A DNA stretch of 64,000 nt, taken from positions 86,634,958-86,698,957 of the forward strand of contig CP136069.1 in assembly GCA_032622095.1 (NCBI GenBank), in the 5' to 3' direction. Positions within the stretch are counted from its first letter, which is position 1. Each line of letters begins with the position of its first letter. Below are positions 1 to 11,948 of the stretch, one piece after another. The stretch is from Siphonodentalium dalli (taxonomy: Eukaryota; Mollusca; Scaphopoda; Gadilida; Siphonodentaliidae). A model generated the notes under the pieces. That model was not told the DNA's origin. It saw nothing but the letters and a program-made list of their open reading frames with translations, and made no database searches. The translations under genes and the position numbers were made by a program.

Positions 1-691
1 TTTTAAACAAAATTTAACTCATCTTATCTTATCATACTGCATCTATACACAGAAAAATACAACAATAACCACCTGCATGTATACCGTGCATGAACATGGA
101 GTTTGCGCTAGCATTTGACCCGAGGGTTCCGGTGACATATTTATTTTATATTTATAATATACTACATAATATAAAACAAACAAAAATGTCCCCATGTCCC
201 TCCATATTTCAAAAAGTCAAAAAGAATTCACATTCTGGTTTTCAATTTCAAAAGAAAGAAGAAATTTCTATTTAGAAATTGGTCACTCAATAAGGTACCA
301 TTCATTTGACTGAGAGGACACAATATCACATAATTTAACTGAAGTCATGTTGATCTATCATTGTGAAAGAACCTAATTTAGTTGATTATTATAAACACAG
401 ATATGCAAAAACCACAGTTAGTAATCTCTATAAACACACTCAGGATTATAAATCTAATAAGAGCTGGGCTATTGCCTGGTGCATACACCCATAAAGCATA
501 CCGCCTGTTGTGGGCAAACCTTTAATAATTACATGATCTGACCCTTTAATATTCCATTCATGTCTATGATGTCATATCTCGGAAATTATGAGGAATATTA
601 AAGACTCAAAATTTGGACCATAGATACATCTCAGTATCATAAGAATGCCATATTATGTCCGTGCAAACATAATGAAAGTGTCAATGACACT
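1..691. other. intergenic, no gene seen
   Basis: AT-rich sequence with short chance ORFs only. No repeat family recognised here except the edge of the element starting near 692. Confidence 0.5.
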
Positions 692-1497
692 GTACCTCAA
701 CTAATAAATGGGATCATGCCATATATTACAGTCCATAGAGCGATAGGGAATTCAGTAATAGAGGTTAACCTGAAGATACACAAACAGTTTGGGATTAATC
801 GGATGAAAAAGTTTGGCTGTAGGAAGTGCCAAAGGATGCAGTCATACTAATGGGGGCGGCAGTAAGACAGTCTAGCCTGACTATGCCACCCCTCGAATAT
901 ACAATGTAATATTTGTCAAATGTATCATGTATTAATATGTGTATATTGAAATAAAATATCCTATCCTATCCTATCCTAGAAAGATTAAAAAGCGAGATGG
1001 CTCCTAACCCTGAAGATCCATATGAATTTTGGTGATGATCGGATGAGGGAGTTGGCCTCTTGGGTGCACAGAAAGATTTAGTCATGGCGGCTGGCAGCCA
1101 TTTGTTTTTAACAGAATTTAGAAAAATGAAAGCAGCCATCTAGAGATCACCCCGAGGATCCACATGAAGTTATGTGATGACCGGATGAGGGATGTGCTCT
1201 GTAGGGTGTGCTAAAGGGTTTAGTGATGCAAAGAGTAAAATCCAAGATATTTTTCATTGAAAATCATTCAAATTTGACAGCTCCCATCGAGAGGTAATCC
1301 TAAATATTCCAGTAAATTTTCAGAACAATTGTGCTATAAATACGGACTGCAGGGTGTGCGGATGGATTCAAATTTGAAATCCAAGATGGCTGCTGGCGGC
1401 CATGTTTTTTTTTCAACGAATTTCGGGGAAAACGGGAGGCTCCCATCTAGAGGTCACCCTGAAGTTCCATATGAAGTTTTGGAGTCAAGTTGAGCTA
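692..1497 (+). mobile_element. Pearl/Helentron-like element (AGCTCAACTT family), copy 1, degenerate
   Basis: It starts GTACCTCAACT and ends AAGTTGAGCTA, the inverted ends of the family also seen at 39129, 49942 and 56783. The interior has degenerate tandem units with CAAGATGGCTGCTGGCGGCC near 1381. The 3' hairpin arm is eroded. It is interrupted by a 130-bp insertion (847-976). Confidence 0.6.
847..976 (+). mobile_element. 3' end of a LINE-like retroelement inserted in the Pearl-like copy
   Basis: The host repeat reads ...GGATGCAGTCAT, then foreign sequence, then AAAGATTAAAAAGCG... The foreign part ends in AATAAA followed by (TATCC)n, the form of a 3'-truncated non-LTR retrotransposon tail. 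The family was not identified. Confidence 0.4.
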
Positions 1498-1812
1498 AAG
1501 ATCTATGTCCTCACTTTCTCTACAGAGTTGTCGCCTATGGATTGTCAAAACTCAATTCGTTCAGATCCAGTGTCCGTATCTAGCATACAAGGTATCCAGA
1601 TTTAGACATGCAGAAAGAAGAATTTTCAAAATCCGTTGAAAAATACCAGAATTCCGCTTCAGTATTAGGTGTGCGGCGAGGGATGGTGGACCTTAACAAA
1701 AATCTTCTCAAATCGCAACAAACTCAGAATAAAAGATCTATGAGTAGAACTGATTTTGAAAATCCATTGAAATATGTCAAAGTAATAGTATATATTTTTT
1801 GGGCTGAAGTAT

Positions 1813-2339
1813 ATTGGTTACTAGATCATGCCATGAATCTCTACTATGGCTAATGCCCATAGAGATCATATTCCACCAGTACAAAACCTTCCAACTTTTT
1901 GAAGTTTTGACAGGGAACCTTATACAGTCGAAAAAATAATGCGGGGAATATATTTCTTAGTTAGTATGTGTTCCTTAATAATGTACTTCAGTTAGTGAAG
2001 ATCCCAACTCGAACTTTTATGATTTAAATATATTTTGATTTGTGTTACTTACTTACAATTATGGAATTTCTCCTGGTTAATTAATAATTCATTGCGATAT
2101 TGGCTCACAAATACCATGGAAAAGCATGCAATTTAAAATTGGGACATTCACCTACAGTGAAGTACATTACTAGTATTAAGGAACAGATAATAACTAAGAA
2201 ATATATTGCCAGCGTTATTTTTTCGACTTTATAAGATTCCCTGTCAAAACTTCAAATAGTTCCACGGCTTTGTACAAGTGGAATATGATCTCTACGGGCG
2301 TTAGCCATAGTAGAGATTCATGACATGATCTAATTGATT
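1813..2339. mobile_element. foldback element with arms of about 180 bp
   Basis: The left arm 1813-1993 and right arm 2155-2339 are inverted copies (shared blocks include GATCATGCCATGAATCTC and TCGAAAAAATAA), with a loop of about 160 bp. No coding sequence. Shorter direct-repeat segments related to each other lie outside at about 1640-1750 and 2430-2540. Confidence 0.7.
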
Positions 2340-2539
2340 ACCTACCATCTCCTCGGAAATTATATAACTTTCAAGTCATATATCAATGGTTTCGGAATGA
2401 ACATGAATACATTTTAGACAGATTTAATCAGAATCGGTTCAGTATTAGTTGTTCGAGGGAAGGGTGGTCAGTGAACCCATTTTTTTTTCTTTCCAAATCA
2501 CACCACTCTCAGAATATAAGATCTATGAGAATTATTATA

Positions 2540-3356
2540 TTTATAATTTGTTGGAAGATACAAAAAACTATTTATCTCTGGAACTAGAATTGGTTTATAC
2601 AACACTTTGATGATTTCCGCAGTTTTCTTAGACTCTGTCAATTAGGATAAAGAGGATATAAACCTTATCCTCATGGACAGTCAACTATTCCTCTTCATAA
2701 CAATTAAATCAGAATTCTCCCACCAGGAATGGTTTTGAAAAAATAATTACGACATTTTAGAATTAAAACAAAAATTTGCAGGAAACCCAGATACGGCATT
2801 TTGGTACACGAATTTCCCCGAAAAATGGATTTATACTTGAAATATTGAAAAATTATCTGATGAATTTATGTATTCGAACCCATAGATTCCGAAAATGCAA
2901 TAAAACATTTCGCGCCAAAATGACATTTTAAAAGCCCACCAACGATATTTGGGAATAGATTTGCTAATTTTTATTAATTTCTCTACTACATGTAGCCTTG
3001 TAGTAGTTAAATAAATATATATTTATTGTGGTACCTTTATGCGTAAGCGGCGGATTTGCATTTGCGGCTAATTTGAATTGCATCAAGTGAAGCCAAATCC
3101 GAACCCCTTATTAATCACACCGATAAAATAACCTGACTGGCAAGATTGAGACCACAATGGCTGATTAAACATATCCAGGCAAATTCATTAAACATATTGA
3201 CAAACTGGACGAGCAAACTAATTGATCCTTTGATGGCTTTTTCATTATGGAGGAGAACACTTCAGCTTTTACTATAATATTGTGTTTCTATAAACAAGAA
3301 CAAATCTATACATAAGTTTTATACAAGATAATGATAATGGATAGTTTTTAGAGTTT
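2540..3356. other. intergenic, no gene seen
   Basis: AT-rich, short ORFs only, no family recognised. Confidence 0.5.
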
Positions 3357-4035
3357 AACCCTTTCTATACTAAATGGATTCTTCAAGTCAGTTAAAAGAA
3401 TGTACATCGGAATGATCTATTATTCATCTGGAGGAGTTTTCAGTAGCAAAAAAGCGGACGACAGATCATAAAAGTACACAAGGAGTCCTATTTATTGCAG
3501 GGAAATGTTCAGATAATAAGTTCAACAAATGACCTACATTAATGCTCTAAATAAACGACTCCTTAACCACAGCAGAATTATGGGTAATTTTTCAGGATTT
3601 CGTTGTTGCCATTTAAGAAATGGATGTTGATTTGCTTGCGTTCCATAGAGTATGGATGCAAGTTGGTCTGACATTTTGTGTGGAACGCTTTCAAACCAAC
3701 TTGCATCCATACTCTATGAAACGCAACACAATCAACATCCATTACTTATATTTACACTTAATCGAGTCAACTGGCAGATTAAAAGAGTTTTAAGCGCCTA
3801 TTTCCAACGTTATTATCGTGCCTCGGTGCAAGTTGCGTCTACACAAGCTTTCCAATGAATGGCAACAAGCCATATTTCCGACTAAATCCTGAAAAATTAC
3901 CCATAATTCTGCTGTGGTTAAGGAGTCGATTATTTAGAGCATTACTGTACATATATGGACCTTTGTTGAACTTATTATCTAAACATTTCCTATGAGATAA
4001 CTACTCATCAATGATGCTTTAGTATAGAAAGGGTT
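3357..4035. mobile_element. TIR element, family H (AACCCTTTCTATACTAAA), carrying a nested element
   Basis: The ends AACCCTTTCTATACTAAA and TTTAGTATAGAAAGGGTT are perfect inverted repeats. The interior shares 'GAAATGTTCAGATAATAAG' with copies at 16371, 25030, 32155, 45716, 54962 and 60151. A second TIR element (3535-3949) is inserted inside. Confidence 0.75.
3535..3949. mobile_element. mariner-like MITE (TACAGTAATGC ends) with an inner palindrome
   Basis: Terminal inverted repeats of about 60 bp read TACAKTAATGCTCTAAATAA... and end at TTATGGGTAATTTTTCAGG. Inside, 3623-3670 and 3692-3745 form a second inverted repeat around ATGGATGCAAGTTGG. Outer TA dinucleotides fit a TA target. Same family as 63507-63647 and 19579-19665. 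Confidence 0.75.
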
Positions 4036-5112
4036 GATCACATGAGTCTCAAAGCACTTGATTATGAATTTATGTACATTATTATCCCAGTTGTTGAGCC
4101 ATGAGGAGTCTATAAATGCATGCTACCTTTCACAGATCATTAGAGTGGTGACATATGCACACACGTCCACACAGGATCACCTTAACTTACACTAACTTTA
4201 AATATCTTTGGATAAATTAATAACAAAACAAAAACATGAAAGATGCCACATAGCACTGTTTCTAATGGTATCCAGAGAAGTCAGAACCGTGCGAAGACGG
4301 CCCCCTATGAAGAAGGCCCCAGAGAAGTCGGCCCAATTGATATATATAATATTAGATGGAAATTTCACAAGTTAAATATTCCCAGGAATTGCACTAGAAT
4401 GTCGCTATTGAGAAAAGTTGTGACATCCCCTAGGAGTTGGTTACGATAAGTTTTCTGCTCTTTAAACATGAGTCACATTGAACCCAGTCAAACTGGACAT
4501 TGCCAGATGACCACTTCAACAGGTAAATAAACCTTCCCATTGTGATTTTATTTCCAAAATATTTGGTCAATTAGTGATTGTGAATACTCGAAATGGACAA
4601 AAACAGTTCTCGATAACCGTCTGTTTACACCGATAGGCCTGTAGGATGCGAGCCGGTTGGGCATTTTGCTCATGACCAATACAACAAGGATAAAGTTTGG
4701 GGGACATGAGGATAGCTTTCACCTTACAGTAAAAACAACTGAATAGTGTGTATTTTAATAACAAGGTGATGGAGTATGCCATGGTCAATTAACACTTGGG
4801 CACAGTGCCAGCCTTTATAGGCCTATTAAAGTACTGCCAACCTTATGTCCTTTTGTCTTCGTTGTCTAGTTGGCCGGTATTCACATGTTATAAAACTAAC
4901 AATATATAGTCATCAAATGTGGAAATAACATTAAATACATTTATCACATGATTAGCACAATTTTCCTATGCAATATTCAAGCGTAATAGACACGTGTAAT
5001 ATCGTCGCGTGCAATGACGTCATGCTGCTCTTTGGGACAAAGTTCTCTGTCTGTTAATTATTGTTGTTTTCGATAAAAATTTAAGCGATTATATGACCAT
5101 GTGATAAAAAGT
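4036..5112. other. intergenic, no gene seen
   Basis: Nothing coding recognised. Small ORFs lack family features. Confidence 0.5.
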
Positions 5113-5254
5113 ATCTCAAACTCGTTCTATTTTATACGTAATTTATCAACCTCGTCCACTAAATTCTATTTGAGCCTCGGTAAACATCGGCTCAAATCGA
5201 ATTTAGTGAACTCGGTTGATAAATTCCGTCTAAAATAGAAACTCATGTGAGATC
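5113..5254. repeat. imperfect palindrome, 142 bp
   Basis: ATCTCAAACTCGTTCTATTTT on the left pairs with AAAATAGAAACTCATGTGAGAT on the right; inner blocks CACTAAATTC and GAATTTAGTG also pair. It looks like a MITE or hairpin element. Confidence 0.65.
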
Positions 5255-5269
5255 CTCTAGATAATGGAC

Positions 5270-5345
5270 CCAACAAACACATACCCACCTGATATGGGTA
5301 CATAATAGGACCGATTTTGGGGTGAGCTGTCTCAAACGGAACATG
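5270..5345 (+). repeat. truncated SINE-related fragment
   Basis: It contains GATATGGGTACATAATAGGACCGATTTT, similar to ACATGGGTAAAAATCAGGACCGATTTT in the SINE at 6631, without a tRNA head. Confidence 0.4.
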
Positions 5346-5800
5346 TGCAGTGCATCGTCATAAGGTCAGGCAGATCCTCAATTTAACTACTATAATTATA
5401 TTTAGCTACATTAGTTGGATTTGGATATTACTGTTTTGTGAATTCGATAAAAGAGGGATAACTGTCACACTGATTCGGTATCATATGGTTGTTTCTGTGA
5501 CCAAATGACATGTTTCGATCATGATTATTCATGACGGAACATGATAGGGACTTAATAAACATTCAATTAATCTATATATTGTTATAAAAGAGCGTTTGAG
5601 TCATCATGTTAATGTCATTTAGGAAGGCGTACGTGTGGCATTGTTGAAAAAAGCTGACGCAAAAGGTTGCACAACTAACTTTATCTGGAGACAATTCATT
5701 CGCTGCAATACTGTTGAGTGAAATTTGGCTGTTCACTGAGATACAAAATCACAAAGTTTTCACACTGTCAAATTCAACTATAATAGTTAAATGTTAATTA

Positions 5801-6197
5801 TCTATTTTGGAACTTCTGTCTGTATGTATGTGTGTGTGTATGTATGTATATATGTATGTTATATAGACTCGAAAATTGCTCGACTGATCCGACTCAAATT
5901 TGGTATGTAGGCCTACTTTGATCCGGGGAACAATATGGCCAGGTCCAATTTCACTGTGACCGTCTCCTTGACCTCGCTCATATATGCTCATATAGGCATG
6001 TTTCTGGACCTTGACCTATTTGACTCAAATTTTGTATGTAGGCATACTTTTATCCCGGGAACAATATGGGCAGGTCCAATTTCACGTGCGACTGTGTCCT
6101 TGACCTCACTCATATACCCTCATAAGGCTCATATAGGCATGTTTCTGGCAAAAAAAATCCCTAAATAGCCCCGGACGAAGTCGGGCACATCAGCTAG
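5801..6197 (+). mobile_element. non-autonomous Helitron-type element
   Basis: It begins TC after an A (5800) and ends CTAG before a T (6198). A GC-rich hairpin (CCCGGAC..GTCGGG, 6170-6185) lies 8 nt upstream of CTAG. These are the classical Helitron ends. The interior holds a TG/TATG microsatellite (5820-5860) and a near-duplicate block of about 110 bp (5885-6000 and 6018-6145). No Rep/helicase ORF. Confidence 0.75.
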
Positions 6198-6359
6198 TAA
6201 CTTATAACTATAAGAAGAGTTGAATTCAGGATCAGAACAGAAAGGTTTAAATTCAGACAGTATCAATTAAATTACTCTGCTGCGAAAAGTATATATATCG
6301 CAAGGATCTACCAAGACAAGAAGAAGAAGATGTGCCCGACCACAGGTCACTGACACAAA

Positions 6360-6510
6360 ATTTAAATTCTTAATGTGCCATTCTGATCAACACATGTCCA
6401 TTTCAATAAGAGATAAGAATTTGTTCATGCTCTCTGAATTAAGCACCTTTGAGGCAATGAACACTCATACTGAGTCAGTGCCTCCATAAATCTGATATAT
6501 ATACACCTGT
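6360..6510 (+). mobile_element. SINE body, head missing
   Basis: Shares AATGTGCCATTC..., CTGAATTAAGC and GCAATGAACACTYATACTGAG with the adjacent SINE at 6631-6920. No tRNA-like boxes. Confidence 0.5.
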
Positions 6511-6630
6511 ACATTGCAGTGCATTGTGCTGTTCCAATATAATGGTAAATCTGTTCTGTGTCAATATTAGAACCCATGTTAAGACTCATGCGCTGTCCAA
6601 CTCTTGATTAAAGGGCTTTCATTTAAGGAT

Positions 6631-6920
6631 GTCCCTGTAGCCGATGTGGTTGGATCGTGGATAAGATCAATGCAATCTGGGATAGATGAGGTTGGCACTG
6701 GTTCAAACCCCGACATGGGTAAAAATCAGGACCGATTTTCAAGCTTTATCTCAGTTGAGAGACATCTCAATGTGCCATTCAGATCGATACAAGGCCATTT
6801 CGATAAGAAATAAGTACATGTATGTGTTCACGCTCACTGAATTAAGCGCATTTGAAGCAATGAACACTTATACTGAGTTTGTGCCTCCATATTAAACTCT
6901 GAATATATGATATATATACT
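6631..6920 (+). mobile_element. tRNA-derived SINE
   Basis: An A-box-like TAGCCGATGTGGTTGG (6639) and a B box GGTTCAAACCC (6701) have spacing suited to a tRNA-derived pol III promoter. The body then repeats that of 6360-6510. The A/B boxes are seen directly; the SINE call is inferred. Confidence 0.55.
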
Positions 6921-7229
6921 AGATAGACAAGGTTCCTAACTCCCGAAATGTAGAAATTCCACATATCCCCAAAACCATTGCCAGAAACAGAGCAATATAC
7001 GAAAACAAGAAAAGATAATGAAATAGTCATATTCCTTGAATAATTCCCCATCAATGTGCGGATATAGCGAGCATAAAACTAGAAAACAGCGCTGCGATTG
7101 CAAAAACTTCAGCTTTATATTTCATCATTTGCAGGTGTGCCATCGGGGATTACTCTGGCTCACCAATAAGACTTCATGGCGCTTTGACAATGATAATTAT
7201 GCAAGCTTTCATAGAAGAGTACCCTGATG

Positions 7230-7520
7230 ACAACAACGATGTGAAACATTTGTGATCGGGCCTTCATTCAAAGAAAGGCTATAGTATACCAGAACACAGC
7301 GGACGACATCATTGCCATGCTGAATAAGGCTGTGGACAGCCCAATTATAAAGGAGGTTAATATATCAACTCATCCAAAAAAAAACCCTAGTGTAATTTTC
7401 CATTCCACTAAACAGTTGATCCTTCTCAAATCGGCCATGGTAAATGGTCAAATTGTCGGAATTGACAGAACTTTTAATCTTGGTGCCTCTGATTTAGTTA
7501 AGTGGTTGCGGCTGAGATAA
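7230..7520 (+). pseudogene. fragment of a MULE-like transposase-domain protein
   Basis: The frame ADDIIAMLNKAVDSPIIKEV ... NPSVIFHST ... VNGQIVGIDRTFNLGASD resembles the region around the first catalytic Asp of MULE-like transposases in invertebrate genomes (DRTFNLG motif; recalled). The upstream frame is broken by stops and shifts (7130-7300), and it ends in a stop shortly after DRTFNLG, so it is a dead fragment. Confidence 0.5.
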
Positions 7521-7910
7521 TCATTGAGGTTAAAGAATCCTAGGTGAAGTTGTGTGTTTATTATCAGGGACATGCGACATGTGTAATAGCTATAACGGCG
7601 AATGTTCTTTTGTCTTAAACGCCAGTCGGAATTTTAATTTGTATTTAAAGTTTTCTAGAGTTTCAGACAGAATTTTTCATTTCATCAGATATTGATTCCA
7701 ATGGCGTATTGTCGCCGGCAGGAATGACCATTAATATGAATGGTCTTAAGTCAATCAGTTCTCCGAAAATTATATCCGGCAGTCTCTGCATGTGTATTAG
7801 TGATTAACAGTATTGTAAAGATATGCTGGCGAATTGCGATTTTTGCCTGATTTCATTCTAAATCTCCTGGTCCCAAGCCCGAATAAAGGATGAAGGGAGT
7901 TCGCACAGTC
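7521..7910. other. intergenic, no gene seen
   Basis: No feature recognised. Confidence 0.5.
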
Positions 7911-9008
7911 AAAGTGGGCCAACAGTGAGACATGGGGCACAGTGAGACATTCCCTCTAACTTTTCTCTAATTTCCAGACCATATTTCTTGACTCCAGCCA
8001 AATTTCAAGGCATAATTAATTTTTTTTTATTTTTGGAAAAATTATCTTATTGGATAAAGTTACATAAAATATTGAATAGCTTTAGGTAAAGTGGAAGTAT
8101 GGGATTCGTTGCATATTTCACATAAGCCACATCTGTAATTTAATTCTAGAAATTTCTGTCTGATTGACTTTCAGCAAGTTACATGGGCGTGGGCCAGTGA
8201 GACAATTTTTTTTATACCAGAGTAGGATCCACCTTCAGTTAAATGATAGGAACTTCGAAAAGGAATGGTTTATAGGTATACAATCCAACATTTCATCAGA
8301 TTCCAACAACAACATTTCTTGAAATGCAATATGGTATTGAGTGTATGTCGGTCGGCATTCGTTGAATATTTGCCAGACTGCCAAATATTCGAGGTGGTGA
8401 AAATAACAGATTTAAAACTCAAAATCTTATCACTGTGGGCTTTGATGGGTGGGTTCCTCTACTCAAATCTAATAACTGTTGCCTGTCAAGATGAAGAAAC
8501 AGTAATTTTGGGGCACTAAATCGGATTATGCATCTTTAAATTTCCTAATGACTAATGTGTTTGGGCTGGAGTTTCAAATATTGGGGTAGATATCAGAGAA
8601 TAACTTATGCCATATGCAGTAGTGAGACCCCTACCTCCCTCTAGTTAGGATTATTGAATCATTAAGAAAAAAACACTTTTTCTGACTGTTTCGGAGTACA
8701 GAAGTCTACTGTATTCTTTCAAATTTCTACAGTATTCTACTATTTGAAAGAAGAACATAATTTGAGGTGACTGTCTCACTCTACCCCAGGGTATGTCTCA
8801 ATGTCCCTCACCCAGATTGGGTCATGATGTTTGACAGGTTTGATCTTTACGAATAAGATATTTACACAATTTGTTTTCCTGGTGAATGTTTAGACAAGAT
8901 AATGAATGGTCTATTCGATTCATAATAGACAATGAATTAACATGGGTTTTCTTAAGAGTAATACCCCTCAAAAATATTTGCATCTCACTGTGCCCCACCT
9001 TCCCCAAA
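7911..9008. mobile_element. TIR element with GGGGCACAGTGAGAC subterminal repeats
   Basis: The left end AAAGTGGGCCAACAGTGAGAC with GGGGCACAGTGAGAC, and the right end CATCTCACTGTGCCCC followed by CCCCAAAG, are inverted. More GTGAGAC/GTCTCAC copies lie inside (8195, 8625, 8772). The segment 8382-8540 resembles the arms of the foldback at 15829-16926. Confidence 0.5.
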
Positions 9009-9177
9009 GCTGAAGTTTTCACAATCGCCATGATGTTTTCTAGTTTTACACTTGCTATGTCATCAGAACTCAAATAAAATCACATCTGTTGCATTATTTT
9101 GTTTTATTTCTTCATTATACACCACAAAACATGCTTTAAATGTCATTTACTGTCGTATTTTTCTTCAAATTTGTTCA

Positions 9178-9478
9178 GTATGGGAGGCCATTATCACATT
9201 ATCAACAGAGTGTGTTTGGTAATTGTTTTGAATTTCATTATTTGCATTTAAGTGCAAATAATTGTGCTTAAGCGCAAATAATTGTGCTTAAGCGCAAATA
9301 ATTGTGCTTAAGCATAATAGCTTATTTGTGTTTAATGGTAATTATATTATTTGCACTTCAGCACAATTATTTGTGCTTACTCAAAATAATTTAGCTTAAG
9401 TGAAAATAATTGTGCTTAAGCACAAATAATTGCACTTAAGCACAAATAAAGCTTAAAAGTGAATTTGGTCTCCCATAC
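9178..9478. mobile_element. MITE (TATGGGAGGCC family), copy 1, with minisatellite core
   Basis: The ends GTATGGGAGGCCA and TGGTCTCCCATAC are inverted. The interior (9241-9450) is an array of units of about 20 bp, AATTGTGCTTAAGCGCAAAT, each nearly self-complementary. Related to 12506-12831. Confidence 0.7.
9241..9450. repeat. palindromic minisatellite, unit about 20 bp
   Basis: Repeats of AATTGTGCTTAAGCRCAAAT. The unit contains the self-complementary CTTAAG flanked by GC/TG arms, so each monomer can fold on its own. Confidence 0.8.
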
Positions 9479-9524
9479 AAATGTAATTCAAGTGCAATTC
9501 ATTTAATATTATGTGGGCAGCAAT

Positions 9525-10738
9525 TAGGGATCTGCGAATCGGGGATTTTGCATCGAATCGAATCTCGATATCGAATCTTCATCCTTATATCGACAAATCG
9601 AATCGAATCTCGAATCGAATCAGCTAGTGATTGGCATTGTTCACCAGTGTGTATTTCGGTGTCTCATGACAAAAAAAAGCAAAATTAACAAGATACTATA
9701 TAACAATGTTAATTTCCTTAAACATCCGTTGGAATTTGTGTTTTTTTTAGGAAAATCGTGACATAGGAAAGTCAATTTTATTGAGGGTTTGGCCCGTTGG
9801 GATATGTTCCATTGCATTTCTATCAAGCTGTGTCATCGTGAACATCGCAATAAGTGACAGTAAGACATTTAAAGACAGTTCAATCAATGTATCGCAAACC
9901 CCATGGAATGGAATGAAAGATAATAAAGATTTGACACAAGTGGACATGGGTACAGTTCAGCTATATATAATTGTTGTAGTCCCGATACCAATGGTAGTTA
10001 TCTGTTAAACTGTTCACCGCAAAATAAATGAAACATCTACATCACATATGCACAGTAGTTGTCTTTATGGAGGGGGTCCCATAAAACAGGAACAAATTAC
10101 AAGTGTTAAATGTTATCAACAAGATTCAACGGATCGAAACTTGGTGCAACGCGCTCGATTTCCCGGGAAACAGAAATTGAAAGTAGTAAATTGGGTCACA
10201 GATTACTTGTTGCACACGATGACATCCATTTAAGAACATAATTGACTGATTGTTCTTAGGTTTCTCACCGTTTCTGTTCATTCCAATCTATGTTTTGTCG
10301 CTCATAACGGCGGCTGACATTGAATTTTATTCATATAATCTGAATTGGATATCTGAAGTTCTAAACATAAAGTATCAATTGAGTGCCGCATCTAGCGATA
10401 ATGATTGTAGACAATTTACATAGTGTCCATACATTTCAAATATGTGGCGATTGATCACCGTCATGGGTTGCGATCGAAGTACATAATTTGCATAATGCAC
10501 GTCTATTCTGAACGGCATCCATTCAAAATTACCTACGTTGGCTTACTTGGCAACCTTGTGCTTCAATTTTTTTGAGTTCAGGTCATTTGGCATGTGTTAT
10601 TTAGACGCAAAAACCGAGATTACACCAAAGTAACACCGATTCGGAAATATCCGAATCAGCGGACTGATTCGGTGTCGATCTCGAATCGGGTGTCCGATAT
10701 CGACATCGAATCGAATCTCGAATATTCGCAGGTCCCTA
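9525..10738. mobile_element. hAT-like non-autonomous element 1
   Basis: The terminal repeats TAGGGATCTGCGAAT and ATTCGCAGGTCCCTA are inverted. An exact 8-bp duplication GCAGCAAT flanks it (9517-9524 and 10739-10746), the hAT hallmark. Subterminal TCGAATCGAATC arrays lie at both ends. The interior has only short ORFs and no transposase motif that I recognise. Confidence 0.8.
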
Positions 10739-10746
10739 GCAGCAAT

Positions 10747-11532
10747 TGTGCTTAAAGGCACGTGCGGCCTTAGTTGTCGAAAATATTCATATTTGTTCCA
10801 ATCACCGTAAACAGAAAAACATTAAAACGCATACAGTTTCGTCCATATATACCATGACCATCGCGTAAACAGCATGTTATCATAAAGACCTACTATATTT
10901 TACCTAAACAAGAGCCTGATTGTGTTACAGAAGACAGCACAATGCTACTGGCTAATCACACACAAATGGCATAAACGCTCTTTATTAGTTCCATATCAGG
11001 AATTCACCAACAAAGAACGCTCTTTATGTTTACCATCATAATATAAACAAACACCAGAAAAGTAACTTTTTAAGCTTTTGTTTACATAACAATGGTCAAA
11101 TATATGACAATAACATACTGTTTATGCGATATTTCTTATTTGTATACGGACAAAGTCTGTCTACATTTTGATGTTCTTTCTGTTTGTGGCGGTTTTTGAC
11201 GGGTGGAAATATTTTCACAGGATACCCACCACCAAGGCCAACCGTATCTTTAAGCGCAATTAAAAACTCTGTACTTTCAATTGTGCATAAGCGCAATTGA
11301 TTTGCACTTAAGAACAATTATTTATCACCATAAACAATACCACCATAATTTTTATAGAATAATCTGCAGGATGACTATCTGGTCAAACCTGATTATGAAC
11401 CTAATTTGATCTCAGAGTGGTGAAAACTTGTTATGGATATTGCACTTAAGCACAATTCAATTGCGCTTGGTAAAGGTGTTAGTAATTGGGCTTGAGTCCA
11501 ATTATTAGTAAATGTGAAAATAGCCTAACATA
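10747..11532. repeat. remnant of a third TATGGGAGGCC-family MITE
   Basis: After the hAT insertion the sequence resumes with TGTGCTTAAAGGC. Units such as TAAGCGCAATT recur at 11252-11325 and 11440-11475. The end AATTATTAGTAAATGTGAAAATAGCC (11500-11527) matches the diverged right TIR of the copy at 12831. Confidence 0.45.
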
Positions 11533-11948
11533 GCAAATCCCACGAGAATAAGAATCATGATACTCATTTTCATTCTTGTTAAAAGTCTTGATTCCCTTTA
11601 GAAAGCTATGTTTTTGTTCTCACAAAATTTTATGGATTATAAAGCCTACATAGCTTTTAGGTTGGTATTTCCACGAACCCCCGACCTGTGCATGTGCCGC
11701 TAATGGGGTCATTGTCATAATGTCTTATACATAAATGCACACCAGTCTCAGTCGTTGCGAGATTGAAATGTTGCCGTAAAATAATTGCCATCTGCTTCAA
11801 TTCGAAACTATTTTTCTCCAGAAGTTCTGATAAAGGCAAAAATGTCTTTTAGCACAAGAATAAAATTTATCATTGGTCACATATTGATCTTGGTATTAAA
11901 CAGGGACCGAAAGAACTGCATGGATAAACGGTCGATGAATAGAAAAAC

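Noticed and set aside
9781-10008. ORF inside hAT-like element 1 as a transposase
   Set aside because: Only 75 codons and no BED finger or hAT dimerisation motif seen.
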